A DNA stretch of 64,000 bases. Origin: Eubacteriales bacterium. Its GTDB lineage: Bacteria > Bacillota > Clostridia > Peptostreptococcales > Anaerovoracaceae. The stretch is from contig JAQUYC010000001.1 of the NCBI GenBank assembly GCA_028692105.1, positions 1 through 64,000 on the forward strand, given 5' to 3'. Position 1 is the first letter of the stretch; the number at the start of each line of letters is the position of its first letter. Under the pieces are notes generated by a model. It saw only the letters and a list, made by a program, of their open reading frames with translations. It ran no database searches and was not told the origin of the DNA. Made by a program: the position numbers and the translations under genes. Below are positions 49,042-58,851 of this stretch, one piece after another.

Positions 49042-50240
49042 TACAGTTCTCCAATCGCAGCGGCAGCATACTTTCCTGCCTTAATACCGGATGACCATGC
49101 CCATTGCAGATTGTACCCGCCGCATTTTTCGTCCACATCAATAAGTTCTCCTGCAAAGTAGAGCCCCCGTACAAGCTTGGATTCCATTGTGACGGAGTCG
49201 ATTTCCGCAAGGTCGATTCCGCCGGAAGTTACCTGTGCTTCTTTCCAGCCCCTTGTTCCAGTGATAGAAATATTCCACTCCTTCAAGAAGTTCACTGTTT
49301 TCAATATTTCCTCCTGGTTTAGTGTTTCTGCCCTTATTTCTCCATCCAAGCCATTTCCATCCAATATTACGGGTATCATTTTTCTGTTCAGTAACCCGTT
49401 TAGCAATTCTCTAATATTCCTGTCCCCCAACGTTTTCATCCTTTTGATCAGAAGTTCTTTTAAGGCTTCCTTGTCATAATCAGGGAAAAGGTCTATTCGA
49501 ATTATGTCTCCTTTTTCATAATGTCTGCTCAAATTAAAGATGCAGATTCCTGACAAGCCATCCTCTGTAAATTGTATTTCACCGGTCTCCCGGTCTACGA
49601 CCTTATTCATGCGTATTAGCTCAGTACTGCCTTTTGCTCTTATCCCTTTTAACAGATGAAAATAGGAGCTTTCTGAAACAAGCCTTACAAGTGACGGCAT
49701 AGGTCTGATTATGGTATGCCCAAGTGCTTTAGCCCATCGGTAGCCATCTCCTGTCGACCCGTACTGAGGACCTGCTTTTCCTCCTGATGCAATGATCAGC
49801 GAATCAGTCTTTACTGCATCATAGCCTTTTATCAGGATCTTAAAGCCGGTATCTTTTCTCTCAATAGATTCCACTTCTCTGCCGCAAAGTATCTCTGCAT
49901 CAAAATGCCTGAGAGCATCTGACAGAATTCCCTGAACTGATGCTGCCTGCTCTGAATATGGGTAAACTCTGCCTTCGTCTTCTACTCTCGTAAGCAGACC
50001 AAGATCAGCAAAAAAACATATCGTCTCAATGGCATCTTCACAGTTTAAATTCGTGAGATTGCAGCGTCCGTTTCCTGTTGCCAGTAATTTACGGCCTAAA
50101 ATATCATTCTTCTCGATGATTCTTACAGTTTTTGCTCCCTGCTTTGCTGCAGAAATAGCGGCTATCATTCCTGATGGTCCTCCGCCTATAACCGTTATAC
50201 TTTTTTTTGAGCTTTGGCTGCTGATCATAATTCTCCTCAC
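49041..50240 (-). CDS. HI0933/BaiN-like NAD(P)/FAD-dependent oxidoreductase
   Basis: SITVIGGGPSGMIAAISAAKQGAKTVRIIEKNDILGRKLLATGNGRCNLTN; LYFAGELIDVDEKCGGYNLQWAWSSG. Confidence 0.92.
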   Translation of the reverse strand: MRRIMISSQSSKKSITVIGGGPSGMIAAISAAKQGAKTVRIIEKNDILGRKLLATGNGRCNLTNLNCEDAIETICFFADLGLLTRVEDEGRVYPYSEQAASVQGILSDALRHFDAEILCGREVESIERKDTGFKILIKGYDAVKTDSLIIASGGKAGPQYGSTGDGYRWAKALGHTIIRPMPSLVRLVSESSYFHLLKGIRAKGSTELIRMNKVVDRETGEIQFTEDGLSGICIFNLSRHYEKGDIIRIDLFPDYDKEALKELLIKRMKTLGDRNIRELLNGLLNRKMIPVILDGNGLDGEIRAETLNQEEILKTVNFLKEWNISITGTRGWKEAQVTSGGIDLAEIDSVTMESKLVRGLYFAGELIDVDEKCGGYNLQWAWSSGIKAGKYAAAAIGEL

Positions 50241-50369
50241 ATAGCAATGTTTCTCTACTATAATACCATTTAATATATTGGATTGTCCATCAATTGCATT
50301 TTCAGCTGTAATATGATAAACTTTTAACCGTTCGTATAACGGTAAAACAATCTGCCGGGGAGTATAGTA

Positions 50370-51215
50370 TTGGTTCGACTTTTAAAAAATCTATTCCGCA
50401 TTATATTGCTGATTTTCATCATTGGATTAGCACTGATTTGCTATGCCAGATATATTGAACCCCATATGCTCCAGGAAAAGTATTTAAACGTAGAATCCCC
50501 CGTGGTTTCTGATCATGCGGAAAACCTTAAGATCGCGATTTTTGGCGATACGCATTTTGATACATATTATGAGCCCGATGATTTTACAAAAGTACTTGAC
50601 GCCCTTGAAAAAATGAAACCGGATATCGTTTTTTTTGCAGGCGATCTGATAGATAATTACGATAATTATATGGGAGATGTGGATGAGATCTCCGGAAAAC
50701 TTGCAGAAATTGAAGCACCATATGGAAAATATGCGATTTTCGGAAACCATGATTATGGCGGCGGGGCGGAAAACGAATATCAAGCCATCATGGAAGCCGG
50801 AGGCTTTACCGTCCTGAAAAATGAGTACTTTGCCATTAGCGAGCTTGGAATTGCAGTGATTGGTATTGACGACATACTGATAGGATACGGGGATTCCTCC
50901 ATAGCAAGCTGGGGGAGACCGGATTATTATAATATTATTCTTTCCCATGCCCCTGATGTTATTGACGAAGTGCTGGATTACAATGTTGATCTGATGATAT
51001 CAGGTCACACTCACGGCAGACAGATCAATCTGAAGTTTTTTGATGAATATATCCTGCCTCCTTATGGGAAAAAGTATATCCACGGCATGTATGAATTCTC
51101 CAATAACCGGAATTCAAAGCTGTATGTCAACCCTGGGATAGGAACGACGAAGCTGCCTGTTCGCTTTCTTTCGCCTCCAGAACTTACCTGCATTACACTA
51201 ATAAACCTGCCATAA
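50370..51215 (+). CDS. Metallophosphoesterase (YkuE-like)
   Basis: IAIFGDTHFD, VFFAGDLIDNY, AIFGNHDYGGG, LMISGHTHGRQI; TTG start. Confidence 0.9.
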   Translation: MVRLLKNLFRIILLIFIIGLALICYARYIEPHMLQEKYLNVESPVVSDHAENLKIAIFGDTHFDTYYEPDDFTKVLDALEKMKPDIVFFAGDLIDNYDNYMGDVDEISGKLAEIEAPYGKYAIFGNHDYGGGAENEYQAIMEAGGFTVLKNEYFAISELGIAVIGIDDILIGYGDSSIASWGRPDYYNIILSHAPDVIDEVLDYNVDLMISGHTHGRQINLKFFDEYILPPYGKKYIHGMYEFSNNRNSKLYVNPGIGTTKLPVRFLSPPELTCITLINLP

Positions 51216-51288
51216 ATTTTATTGACAAACACATCTTTTGGATGATAAGCTGATTTGTATTATTCGTTATACCTCGGAGGTTTTTTCA

Positions 51289-53334
51289 ATGAGTTGGCTG
51301 ACACCGGACTATCTTATGAATTGGTCTATTATTGCATATTTAGCGGCTGCCATTGCAGCTGTAATTTTTTATGGGCGCCCACACCTTTGTACATTGCTCG
51401 CACAGTCTGGCTGTATCATCGCTTCTGTGCTCGGTGCGGCGTCTGCTTTCAGCATGCTTCTCACCGGCCGCGAAAAACTGATCATCTCACAACTTGAAAC
51501 ATCCATACCCTTCATTTCTATTGATTTAACACTGGATGCACTTTCCGCTTTTTTTATCCTCATTTTATCGATTTTAGTGTGCTGTGTTTCGATCTATTCA
51601 TTCGGCTATATTAAGCATTATCACGGAAAAAGAAATGTAAGCGCTTTTCATATATTGTACATAGGTTTTATCTTGTCTATGTTTTTTGTATTTAGTGCAG
51701 GAAATGCTGTGTTTTTCTTTATTTCATGGGAAATCATGACAGTTATTTCGTATTTTCTTGTCGTGTTTGAATCAGAGCAGGATGGTAACGAGAAGGCAGG
51801 ATTAATATATATTGTAATGACTCATATAGGTGCCGCATTTTTGATGATCGCATTTATGATCATGTTTGTCTTTACAAGATCATTTGATATATTCGGCAGC
51901 TCTGATGCAATACCTGACTTCGCAAAAAATCTTATGTTTATATTCTTCCTGATTGGATTCGGAGTGAAAGCAGGAGTTGTCCCTGTTCATATATGGCTGC
52001 CCTATGCGCATCCTGCAGCACCGAGCAATGTATCTGCGCTAATGTCCGGTATTATGATAAAAACAGCAATATACGGTCTGATTCGTTTTGTTCTATGTTA
52101 TTTAAATATACAGGATACCTGGTGGGGTATACTGATATTATGCATTGGAATTCTTTCAGCTGTTTTAGGGGTTGCATACGCTTTAATGGAGCATGATATC
52201 AAGAGGCTGCTTGCATTTCACAGTGTGGAGAACATAGGTATTATACTTATAGGACTTGGGATATCTTTTGTGGCATTCGCTCAAAACAATGGATTTCTTG
52301 GCAGCCTTGCTCTTGCAGCTTCCCTTTTGCATACTTTTAACCATACTTTGTTTAAGGGCGGACTATTCTTAGGCGCAGGTTCGATACAATATGCGGCACA
52401 TACCAGAGATATAGAAAAACTTGGCGGTCTGATTAAAAAAATGCCGGTAACAGCCGTATTGGTTCTCTGTTTTTCTCTTGCGATATCAGCAATCGTCCCA
52501 TTTAACGGCTTTGTCAGTGAATGGCTGACATATCAGTCTCTTTTCACGGTCATAGTACCCGGACAGACAGGTATAAATATTATTTCGATTCTCTCTATAG
52601 CGGCTCTTGCAATGTCTGGTGCATTGGCTGCCGCATGCTTTGTTAAGCTTTTCGGCATATCGTTTTTAGGTAAAGCGCGAAGTGAATACGCATTGAGTGC
52701 AAATGAGGTGCCTGCTTCAATGAATGTGGGAATGGGAATCCTTGCAGCGTTTTGCCTTACTATTGGTATTTTCCCCATGTTTTTCCTTAAATTGATTGAT
52801 AAGGTAGTTTTCAATATTTCCGGAATAATCGTAACCGGCGAACTTCAAGGTGGTTTTCTTATGGCCTGGTATCCGGTCAGTGTTTCCGGCAATTCGATAA
52901 CCCCTTCAGCTATATTTATTGCTTCAGCAATTATATTAATATGCGCTGCTGCTGTTATAAGACTAATTGGCGGAAAAGCATCCAATAGAAAATATGGGAC
53001 CTGGGACTGTGGATTTGGTGAGCTCACACCTAGAATGCAATATACAGCAACGGGATTTACAAAACCGTTAAGAATTGTTTTAAGGATACTTTACAGACCG
53101 GGCAGAGCTCTAAAAACAGAAGAGGGAGACTCTTCATACTTTCCTGTTTCACAAAAATACAGTGTGTGGACTGAACCGGTTTTCGAAAAGTATGTGTATG
53201 GTCCTGTCCTCACCAATGTAAAGAAGTTTTCACTCAGGGTCAAATTATCAGTTCAGACAGGCAGTACCCATGCTTACCTTGTTTACATTTTTATAACTGT
53301 CTTAGCACTGATGCTGTATAACAGACTTACATAG
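51289..53334 (+). CDS. HyfB/NuoL-like proton antiporter-type membrane subunit
   Basis: ISWEIMTVISYFLVVFE, GVKAGVVPVHIWLPYAHPAAPSNVSALMSGIMIKTAIYG; RBS CGGAGG before ATG 51289. Confidence 0.92.
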   Translation: MSWLTPDYLMNWSIIAYLAAAIAAVIFYGRPHLCTLLAQSGCIIASVLGAASAFSMLLTGREKLIISQLETSIPFISIDLTLDALSAFFILILSILVCCVSIYSFGYIKHYHGKRNVSAFHILYIGFILSMFFVFSAGNAVFFFISWEIMTVISYFLVVFESEQDGNEKAGLIYIVMTHIGAAFLMIAFMIMFVFTRSFDIFGSSDAIPDFAKNLMFIFFLIGFGVKAGVVPVHIWLPYAHPAAPSNVSALMSGIMIKTAIYGLIRFVLCYLNIQDTWWGILILCIGILSAVLGVAYALMEHDIKRLLAFHSVENIGIILIGLGISFVAFAQNNGFLGSLALAASLLHTFNHTLFKGGLFLGAGSIQYAAHTRDIEKLGGLIKKMPVTAVLVLCFSLAISAIVPFNGFVSEWLTYQSLFTVIVPGQTGINIISILSIAALAMSGALAAACFVKLFGISFLGKARSEYALSANEVPASMNVGMGILAAFCLTIGIFPMFFLKLIDKVVFNISGIIVTGELQGGFLMAWYPVSVSGNSITPSAIFIASAIILICAAAVIRLIGGKASNRKYGTWDCGFGELTPRMQYTATGFTKPLRIVLRILYRPGRALKTEEGDSSYFPVSQKYSVWTEPVFEKYVYGPVLTNVKKFSLRVKLSVQTGSTHAYLVYIFITVLALMLYNRLT

Positions 53335-53346
53335 GAGGCAGCGCAA

Positions 53347-54294
53347 ATGATTAACATCACATATTTAATCGTTCAGATCATAGTTGTAATTGCGATTGCC
53401 CCTCTTGTGAACGGCATCATTAAAAAGATCAAGGCGCTGTCTCAAAAGAGAAAGGGAGCACCGATATTACAATTGTATTATGATCTTTATAAACTGTTAA
53501 AAAAAGATACAGTTGTTTCCGATACGACATCATGGATCTTTAAAGCTGCACCTTACATAGTTTTTACCTCATCACTTGTCGCTGCTATGCTTGTTCCGGT
53601 CACAACAATGCTTGATCCGATATGGCTTGCGGGTGATTTGATCTTGATGGTATATCTGCTTGCTTTAGGAAGGTTTTTTATGATGCTGGCAGGACTTGAT
53701 GCTGCCAGTACATTCGGCGGCATGGGCGCAAGCCGGGAAGCCATGATATCTTCACTTATAGAGCCATCAATACTCGTTTCTCTTATCACAGTGGGACTGA
53801 CAGCAGGATCAACTTCCTCATATCAGATAATGGAGTATATGAAATATGTTGACACACCTTTGATCCGCCCGGTCTATTTTATGGCCTTTATAGCCCTGTT
53901 TATCGTCACAATCGCAGAAACAGCAAGAATTCCTGTGGATGATCCGTCAACACATCTCGAATTGACCATGGTACATGAGGCTATGCTCCTTGAGTATTCG
54001 GGAAGGGGCCTTGCATTGATGGAACTTGGAGCTTCTATCAAACAGCTGACATTTATAACTTTACTGGCAAATATTTTTATTCCGCACGACCAGCTTATTT
54101 TGATATCAGGTGTTGGCGCGGTGGTATTATCCGTTTTGATTTATGTGATAAAAATTGTATTTATATCCATATTGATTGCCGTTGCAGAGGTAAGCACTGT
54201 CAAGCTCAGGCTTTTCAGCATACCTAACATTGCCGCTCTTGCATTCATTTTATCTTTTATTGGATTTATGCAATACTTTGTACTGGGGAGGTAA
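53347..54294 (+). CDS. HyfC/NuoH-like membrane subunit
   Basis: IKALSQKRKGAPILQLYYDLYKLLKKD; AETARIPVDDPSTHLELTMVHEAMLLEYSG. Confidence 0.94.
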   Translation: MINITYLIVQIIVVIAIAPLVNGIIKKIKALSQKRKGAPILQLYYDLYKLLKKDTVVSDTTSWIFKAAPYIVFTSSLVAAMLVPVTTMLDPIWLAGDLILMVYLLALGRFFMMLAGLDAASTFGGMGASREAMISSLIEPSILVSLITVGLTAGSTSSYQIMEYMKYVDTPLIRPVYFMAFIALFIVTIAETARIPVDDPSTHLELTMVHEAMLLEYSGRGLALMELGASIKQLTFITLLANIFIPHDQLILISGVGAVVLSVLIYVIKIVFISILIAVAEVSTVKLRLFSIPNIAALAFILSFIGFMQYFVLGR

Positions 54295-54297
54295 ATT

Positions 54298-54954
54298 GTG
54301 GAAAATTATTATGATCTTCTATCAGTGTTGATTTTATTATCTTCATTTGTACTTGTTGCAAATAAAAAAACTAACGCATATATTAAAACCTTCCGGATTC
54401 AGTCGGCTTTTATCGCTTTAACTGCAGGAATTATGGGCTGGAGCAGCGCTGTTAATGAAGGAAAGTACGATATCTTGATTGTCTGCGCAATAATTGTTGC
54501 TCTCAAAGTCATTTATATACCGCACCTTCTTAATAAGACATACGGGAACATAGAATATCGGATTGAAAAAGATTTTTTCCTGAACATACCGATCCTTATC
54601 ATTATCTGCTGTGGGCTTGTCGTGTTCTCTTACTTTTCTGTTTCCAATATAGGCACACTGACCGGTTTTCATATAAACCATCAAGTGGTTAATTCCTTTT
54701 CGGTTGTTTTGATCGGTTTTTTCTTCATGATTAGCAGGAAAAAGGCTATTGGTCAGATAATCGGTTATCTTGTAATCGAAAACGGTATATTTGTCACGGC
54801 TATGTTTTCGACTCACGGAATGCCCTTCATCGTTGATATCGGAATTTTTATAGATATGATCACCGCGGTTATGATCATGGGTATCATGGTGACCAGAATA
54901 AATGTAAAATTTGAATCCATTAATATAGATAAGCTCAGCAAATTGAAAGGATAG
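54298..54954 (+). CDS. HyfE/NuoK-like membrane subunit
   Basis: Small multi-TM protein with IENGIFVTAMFSTHGMPFIVDIGIFIDMITAVMIMGIMVTRI; GTG start. Confidence 0.85.
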   Translation: MENYYDLLSVLILLSSFVLVANKKTNAYIKTFRIQSAFIALTAGIMGWSSAVNEGKYDILIVCAIIVALKVIYIPHLLNKTYGNIEYRIEKDFFLNIPILIIICCGLVVFSYFSVSNIGTLTGFHINHQVVNSFSVVLIGFFFMISRKKAIGQIIGYLVIENGIFVTAMFSTHGMPFIVDIGIFIDMITAVMIMGIMVTRINVKFESINIDKLSKLKG

Positions 54955-54958
54955 AACA

Positions 54959-56434
54959 ATGGGACTGGTTTTGTGGATAGCGCCTGTCATTGCGGTAATA
55001 CTGTCAAGAATCGTCAATAATACTAAGCAGCTGCACATAATAAGCGTATGTGCCTCATTTATAATGCTCTTAGCAGCTGGTTTTGTCACTAATAGTGTGG
55101 TCTCATACGGTACACTTACATATAAGTTTTTTGTATCAGCATTTTATATTGATGCTGTCAGTATTATCGTTTTGGATATAACTATTACCATAGGATTTTT
55201 AGTCAGTATCTATTCTATAGGATACCTTGATGAAGAATTAAAGCACAAGAAGACAACGAGTAAAAAAATAAAATTCTATTATAGCATGATGTATGTATTT
55301 ATATTTTCTATGGTGCTCGCACTCACGGTAAACAACATCGGGATCATGTGGGTGGCTATTGAGGCTACAACACTGGCCACGGCCTTTCTTGTCGGATTCA
55401 ATAATGATGAGCACGCGCTGGAGGCTGCATGGAAATATGTTATAATATGCTCTGTCGGTATCGCCATGGCACTTGTGGGTATTATTTTTCTGCATCTTGC
55501 TTCCATTGATGTTGTGAGCAATGAAAATGCGCTTCAATGGGATCTGTTGTATAACAATGCGAAAGATCTGAACAGCTCAGTACTGCGGCTATCATTCATT
55601 TTCATATTGATTGGATTCGGCACAAAAGCCGGGCTCGCCCCGATGCATACGTGGCTGCCGGATGCCCACAGTCAGGCGCCATCTCCTATAAGCGCTCTAT
55701 TATCAGGGGTTTTATTAAACGGTGCAATGTATGCCGCATTACGCATCTTGGCAATAGTAAACAGGAATCTTGATGATAGCGGTTTTACCGGAAAACTTAT
55801 GATTGCTTTTGGTCTTCTGTCAATTTCCGCTGCTGCCGTATTTATAATTACACAAAAGGATTACAAACGGCTCCTGGCTTATTCCAGCATAGAACATATG
55901 GGGATTATTGCAGTAGCTTTTGGCTTGTTTACACCACTATCAGTATTTGCAGGCTTTTTTCACATGATTAATCATTCCTTTACAAAGTCAATGCTTTTCC
56001 TGGCTTCAGGAAATATCCTTCAAAAGTACAATACAAGAAAAATCTCAAAGATAAGAGGTTTATTAAAAATACTTCCCGTTTCAGGAACTGCTTTTTTGAT
56101 CGGATTATTAGCTGTTTCAGGTACTCCGCCGTTCAGCATATTTGCCAGTGAGGTCAATGTTTTTTTATCGATTTTTTCAGCTGAGCACTACATTCTGGGG
56201 GCTGTCTTTGTCCTTCTGCTTGCATTTATATTTGCGGGTATAGCATTTACACTTTTTAGGGTATTTTACGGTGAACCTCAGGAAAGTCAATATATTAGGC
56301 GGGGAGAAACAAATAAACCGGGGACTGCCGTGCTGATCGTGCTTATGTTAATCATAGCGGGAACCGGCTTATATATGCCGGGATTGTTGAAAGATCTCAT
56401 AACATCCGCACAGATGATTATTATCGGGGGTTAA
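54959..56434 (+). CDS. HyfF/NuoN-like antiporter-type membrane subunit
   Basis: GFGTKAGLAPMHTWLPDAHSQAPSPISALLSGVLLNGAMYAALRI. Confidence 0.93.
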   Translation: MGLVLWIAPVIAVILSRIVNNTKQLHIISVCASFIMLLAAGFVTNSVVSYGTLTYKFFVSAFYIDAVSIIVLDITITIGFLVSIYSIGYLDEELKHKKTTSKKIKFYYSMMYVFIFSMVLALTVNNIGIMWVAIEATTLATAFLVGFNNDEHALEAAWKYVIICSVGIAMALVGIIFLHLASIDVVSNENALQWDLLYNNAKDLNSSVLRLSFIFILIGFGTKAGLAPMHTWLPDAHSQAPSPISALLSGVLLNGAMYAALRILAIVNRNLDDSGFTGKLMIAFGLLSISAAAVFIITQKDYKRLLAYSSIEHMGIIAVAFGLFTPLSVFAGFFHMINHSFTKSMLFLASGNILQKYNTRKISKIRGLLKILPVSGTAFLIGLLAVSGTPPFSIFASEVNVFLSIFSAEHYILGAVFVLLLAFIFAGIAFTLFRVFYGEPQESQYIRRGETNKPGTAVLIVLMLIIAGTGLYMPGLLKDLITSAQMIIIGG

Positions 56435-56438
56435 GATT

Positions 56439-58019
56439 ATGTCATTACGTGATTTGAATGCAAAGATTGAGGCCGGATTTTTAAAATTTATAAAGAACAG
56501 CAAGATCCTGAACGGCAACGAATTATATATAGAGATCAATCAAGATAATATTCCGGAGCTCGGCGTATATCTAAACATTGATTTGGGTTGTTCACTTGTT
56601 TCTTTGTTCGCAACAGATGAAAGAGAATTTAATCATTATAGACTGTATTATTCATTTGCCGAAAGACAATCCGGCAGTCTTATAATACTGACTTCTGTTG
56701 TTGATCAAAACAGCAGCACTTTTATGTCTATAAGCACAACTGTACATGCCGCAGCGCGTTATGAGCAGGAGATTCATGATTTATTCGGATTGATCCCCAT
56801 AGGTCATCCTAATCTGAAAAGGCTTGTTTTACACGGCAACTGGCCTGAAGACAATTTTCCGCTGAGAAAGGATTTTCCCCTTTCTCATAAACCGCAGACT
56901 GTAGATTGCATATCTGAATTTACAAAAATAAAAGGGGAAGGTGTTTTTGAGATTCCTGTCGGACCTGTTCATGCCGGAATAATAGAGCCGGGTCATTTCC
57001 GGTTCAGTGTAGCCGGAGAACCTATTTTTAATCTTGAAGCACAGCTTTATTTTGTACATAAAGGCATAGAAAAATTATGTGAAGGAAACAATCCTGAAAA
57101 GTGCTACTATATCTCCGAACGTATTTCCGGAGATGAAACCATAGCAAATTCGCTTGCTTATTGTCAGGCTATAGAGAAAATAGCCGGAATTAATATACCT
57201 GAGAAAGCCGAATATATTAGGGTTCTGTTTGCCGAACTTGAACGTATGACAAGTCACTTTGGAGACCTTGCCGGCATCTGTATTGATGTTGCTTATGGTT
57301 TTGCGGGCTCTCAATTCAACATGCTTCGCGCTTGGTCTTACGGAATGGCAACTCAGCTCTGCGGAATGCGCTTCCTGCGCAGTGTCAACAGATTAGGCGG
57401 TGTAAGAAAAGATTTTATTTCAGGGAAGGAGAAAAGCCTTCTTGAGCAGCTGAACAAAATCCAGAAGGAATTGGAAGATACGGTCGATATCATTATTAAT
57501 AGCAGTATGTTCAACGATCGGATAGAAAATACAGGAATATTGGATACAAAAATTGCTTTTGATTTAAACGCCGTAGGACCGGCAGCACGTGCTTCGGGCA
57601 TAGCAAATGATATGAGGAAACAATTTCCTTATGCTGCATATCCTAAACTAAAGTTCAAGGTTCCCGTTTATACGGACGGGGACGTCAACAGCCGTATGAA
57701 GGTCAAAATCAAGGAAGTATTTGAGTCGATAAACCTTATGCGTCAAGTGATTGAAAATATGCCAGCCGGTAAAGATTTTGAACGGCTGGGACCGTTGCAT
57801 CCGCATAAGGAGGCATTCGGCATCACAGAATCTCCAAGAGGTGAAAATGTACATTGGGTCATGACAGATAATAATGGCAATATTTTTCGCTATAAGATAC
57901 GCACTCCTTCCTTTTGTAACTGGCCTGCCCTCTGCTATGCAGTTGCCGGTAATATCGTGCCGGATTTTCCGTTGATAAACAAAAGCTTTAACCTGTCCTA
58001 TGCAGGGAATGATTTGTAA
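56439..58019 (+). CDS. HyfG/HycE-like subunit (NuoC+NuoD fusion) without NiFe-ligand cysteine motifs; Ehr-type
   Basis: NuoC-like HAAARYEQEIHDLFGLIPIGHPNLKRLVLHGNWPEDNFPLRKDFP; NuoD-like MTSHFGDLAGICIDVAYGF; position of RxCGxC reads ERISGDE and the C-terminus reads INKSFNLSYAGNDL. Confidence 0.88.
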   Translation: MSLRDLNAKIEAGFLKFIKNSKILNGNELYIEINQDNIPELGVYLNIDLGCSLVSLFATDEREFNHYRLYYSFAERQSGSLIILTSVVDQNSSTFMSISTTVHAAARYEQEIHDLFGLIPIGHPNLKRLVLHGNWPEDNFPLRKDFPLSHKPQTVDCISEFTKIKGEGVFEIPVGPVHAGIIEPGHFRFSVAGEPIFNLEAQLYFVHKGIEKLCEGNNPEKCYYISERISGDETIANSLAYCQAIEKIAGINIPEKAEYIRVLFAELERMTSHFGDLAGICIDVAYGFAGSQFNMLRAWSYGMATQLCGMRFLRSVNRLGGVRKDFISGKEKSLLEQLNKIQKELEDTVDIIINSSMFNDRIENTGILDTKIAFDLNAVGPAARASGIANDMRKQFPYAAYPKLKFKVPVYTDGDVNSRMKVKIKEVFESINLMRQVIENMPAGKDFERLGPLHPHKEAFGITESPRGENVHWVMTDNNGNIFRYKIRTPSFCNWPALCYAVAGNIVPDFPLINKSFNLSYAGNDL

Positions 58020-58098
58020 TGAAATAAAAATATTACCGTTAAAATGCATCGATATAAGGTTTTTACGTATGCGTAATAGCGAAAAGATAGAGGTAACA

Positions 58099-58851
58099 AT
58101 GTTTAAAATGCTAAAAAAGATAATAAAATATCCAAGGTTGACGCAAGATTATCCGAACAAGCCGCTTAAGTCGGGAATGTTTATAGGCAAGCCTGAGATT
58201 GATCAGACTAAGTGCACGCTTTGCGAAGAATGTATCAGTCGCTGCCCTTCAGAAGCGATCATAATGGATTCATCAGATCATACCATTGATATCAATTATG
58301 GCAGCTGCATCTTCTGTACCTTATGTGAAGAAGTCTGTCCTGAGGGGGCTATTGCAATGACTGATAAGATTGAACTTGCAGAAAAAGAAATAAGGAGTTC
58401 GGATCAGTCAAATGAATTGATAGAAAGTCAGCTGCAAGCAAAAATTAAAAAGGTTCTCGGCAGAAGTCTTGCTATCAGAGAAGTTGATTCGGGATCATGT
58501 AATGGTTGTGATTATGAAATCAATGCCCTTAATAATTCTATTAACGATATTGAAAGATTAGGTATCCACTTTGTAGCTTCACCGAGACATGCAGACATGT
58601 TGCTGGTGACGGGATGTGCTGTCAGAAATATGGAGTCAGCGCTTATAAAAACCTATGAGGCTGTACCGGATCCAAAATTGGTAGTAGCGGTAGGAGCCTG
58701 TGCCTGCAGCGGAGGGATTTTTAAGGACAGTTACGCAACATCAAATGGAATCGGCACTGTTATTCCCGTAGATGTTTGCATACCCGGATGCCCGCCGCAG
58801 CCTCAAGCGATACTGTATGGAATATTAAAGGCAATCGACAGGATTAGATAA
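58099..58851 (+). CDS. Fusion of 2[4Fe-4S] ferredoxin (HyfH-like) and hydrogenase small-subunit/NuoB-like (HyfI-like) domains
   Basis: CTLCEECISRCP and CIFCTLCEEVCP; SGSCNGCDYEINAL, GACACSGGIF, CIPGCPPQP; RBS AGAGGTAAC before ATG 58099. Confidence 0.9.
   Translation: MFKMLKKIIKYPRLTQDYPNKPLKSGMFIGKPEIDQTKCTLCEECISRCPSEAIIMDSSDHTIDINYGSCIFCTLCEEVCPEGAIAMTDKIELAEKEIRSSDQSNELIESQLQAKIKKVLGRSLAIREVDSGSCNGCDYEINALNNSINDIERLGIHFVASPRHADMLLVTGCAVRNMESALIKTYEAVPDPKLVVAVGACACSGGIFKDSYATSNGIGTVIPVDVCIPGCPPQPQAILYGILKAIDRIR

Noticed and set aside
51222-51250. Promoter TTGACA-17-ATAAGC upstream of the Ehr-like operon
   Set aside because: Good -35 but poor -10; not strong enough to list as a feature.
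54418-55089. 223-aa minus-strand ORF across hyfE/hyfF-like genes
   Set aside because: Spans two tightly packed plus-strand genes and is rich in His/Asn/Tyr, consistent with an antisense artefact.
51289-58851. Functional [NiFe] formate hydrogenlyase/Hyf hydrogenase annotation
   Set aside because: The catalytic subunit lacks all four NiFe cysteine ligands, so a hydrogenase call would be wrong despite overall homology.
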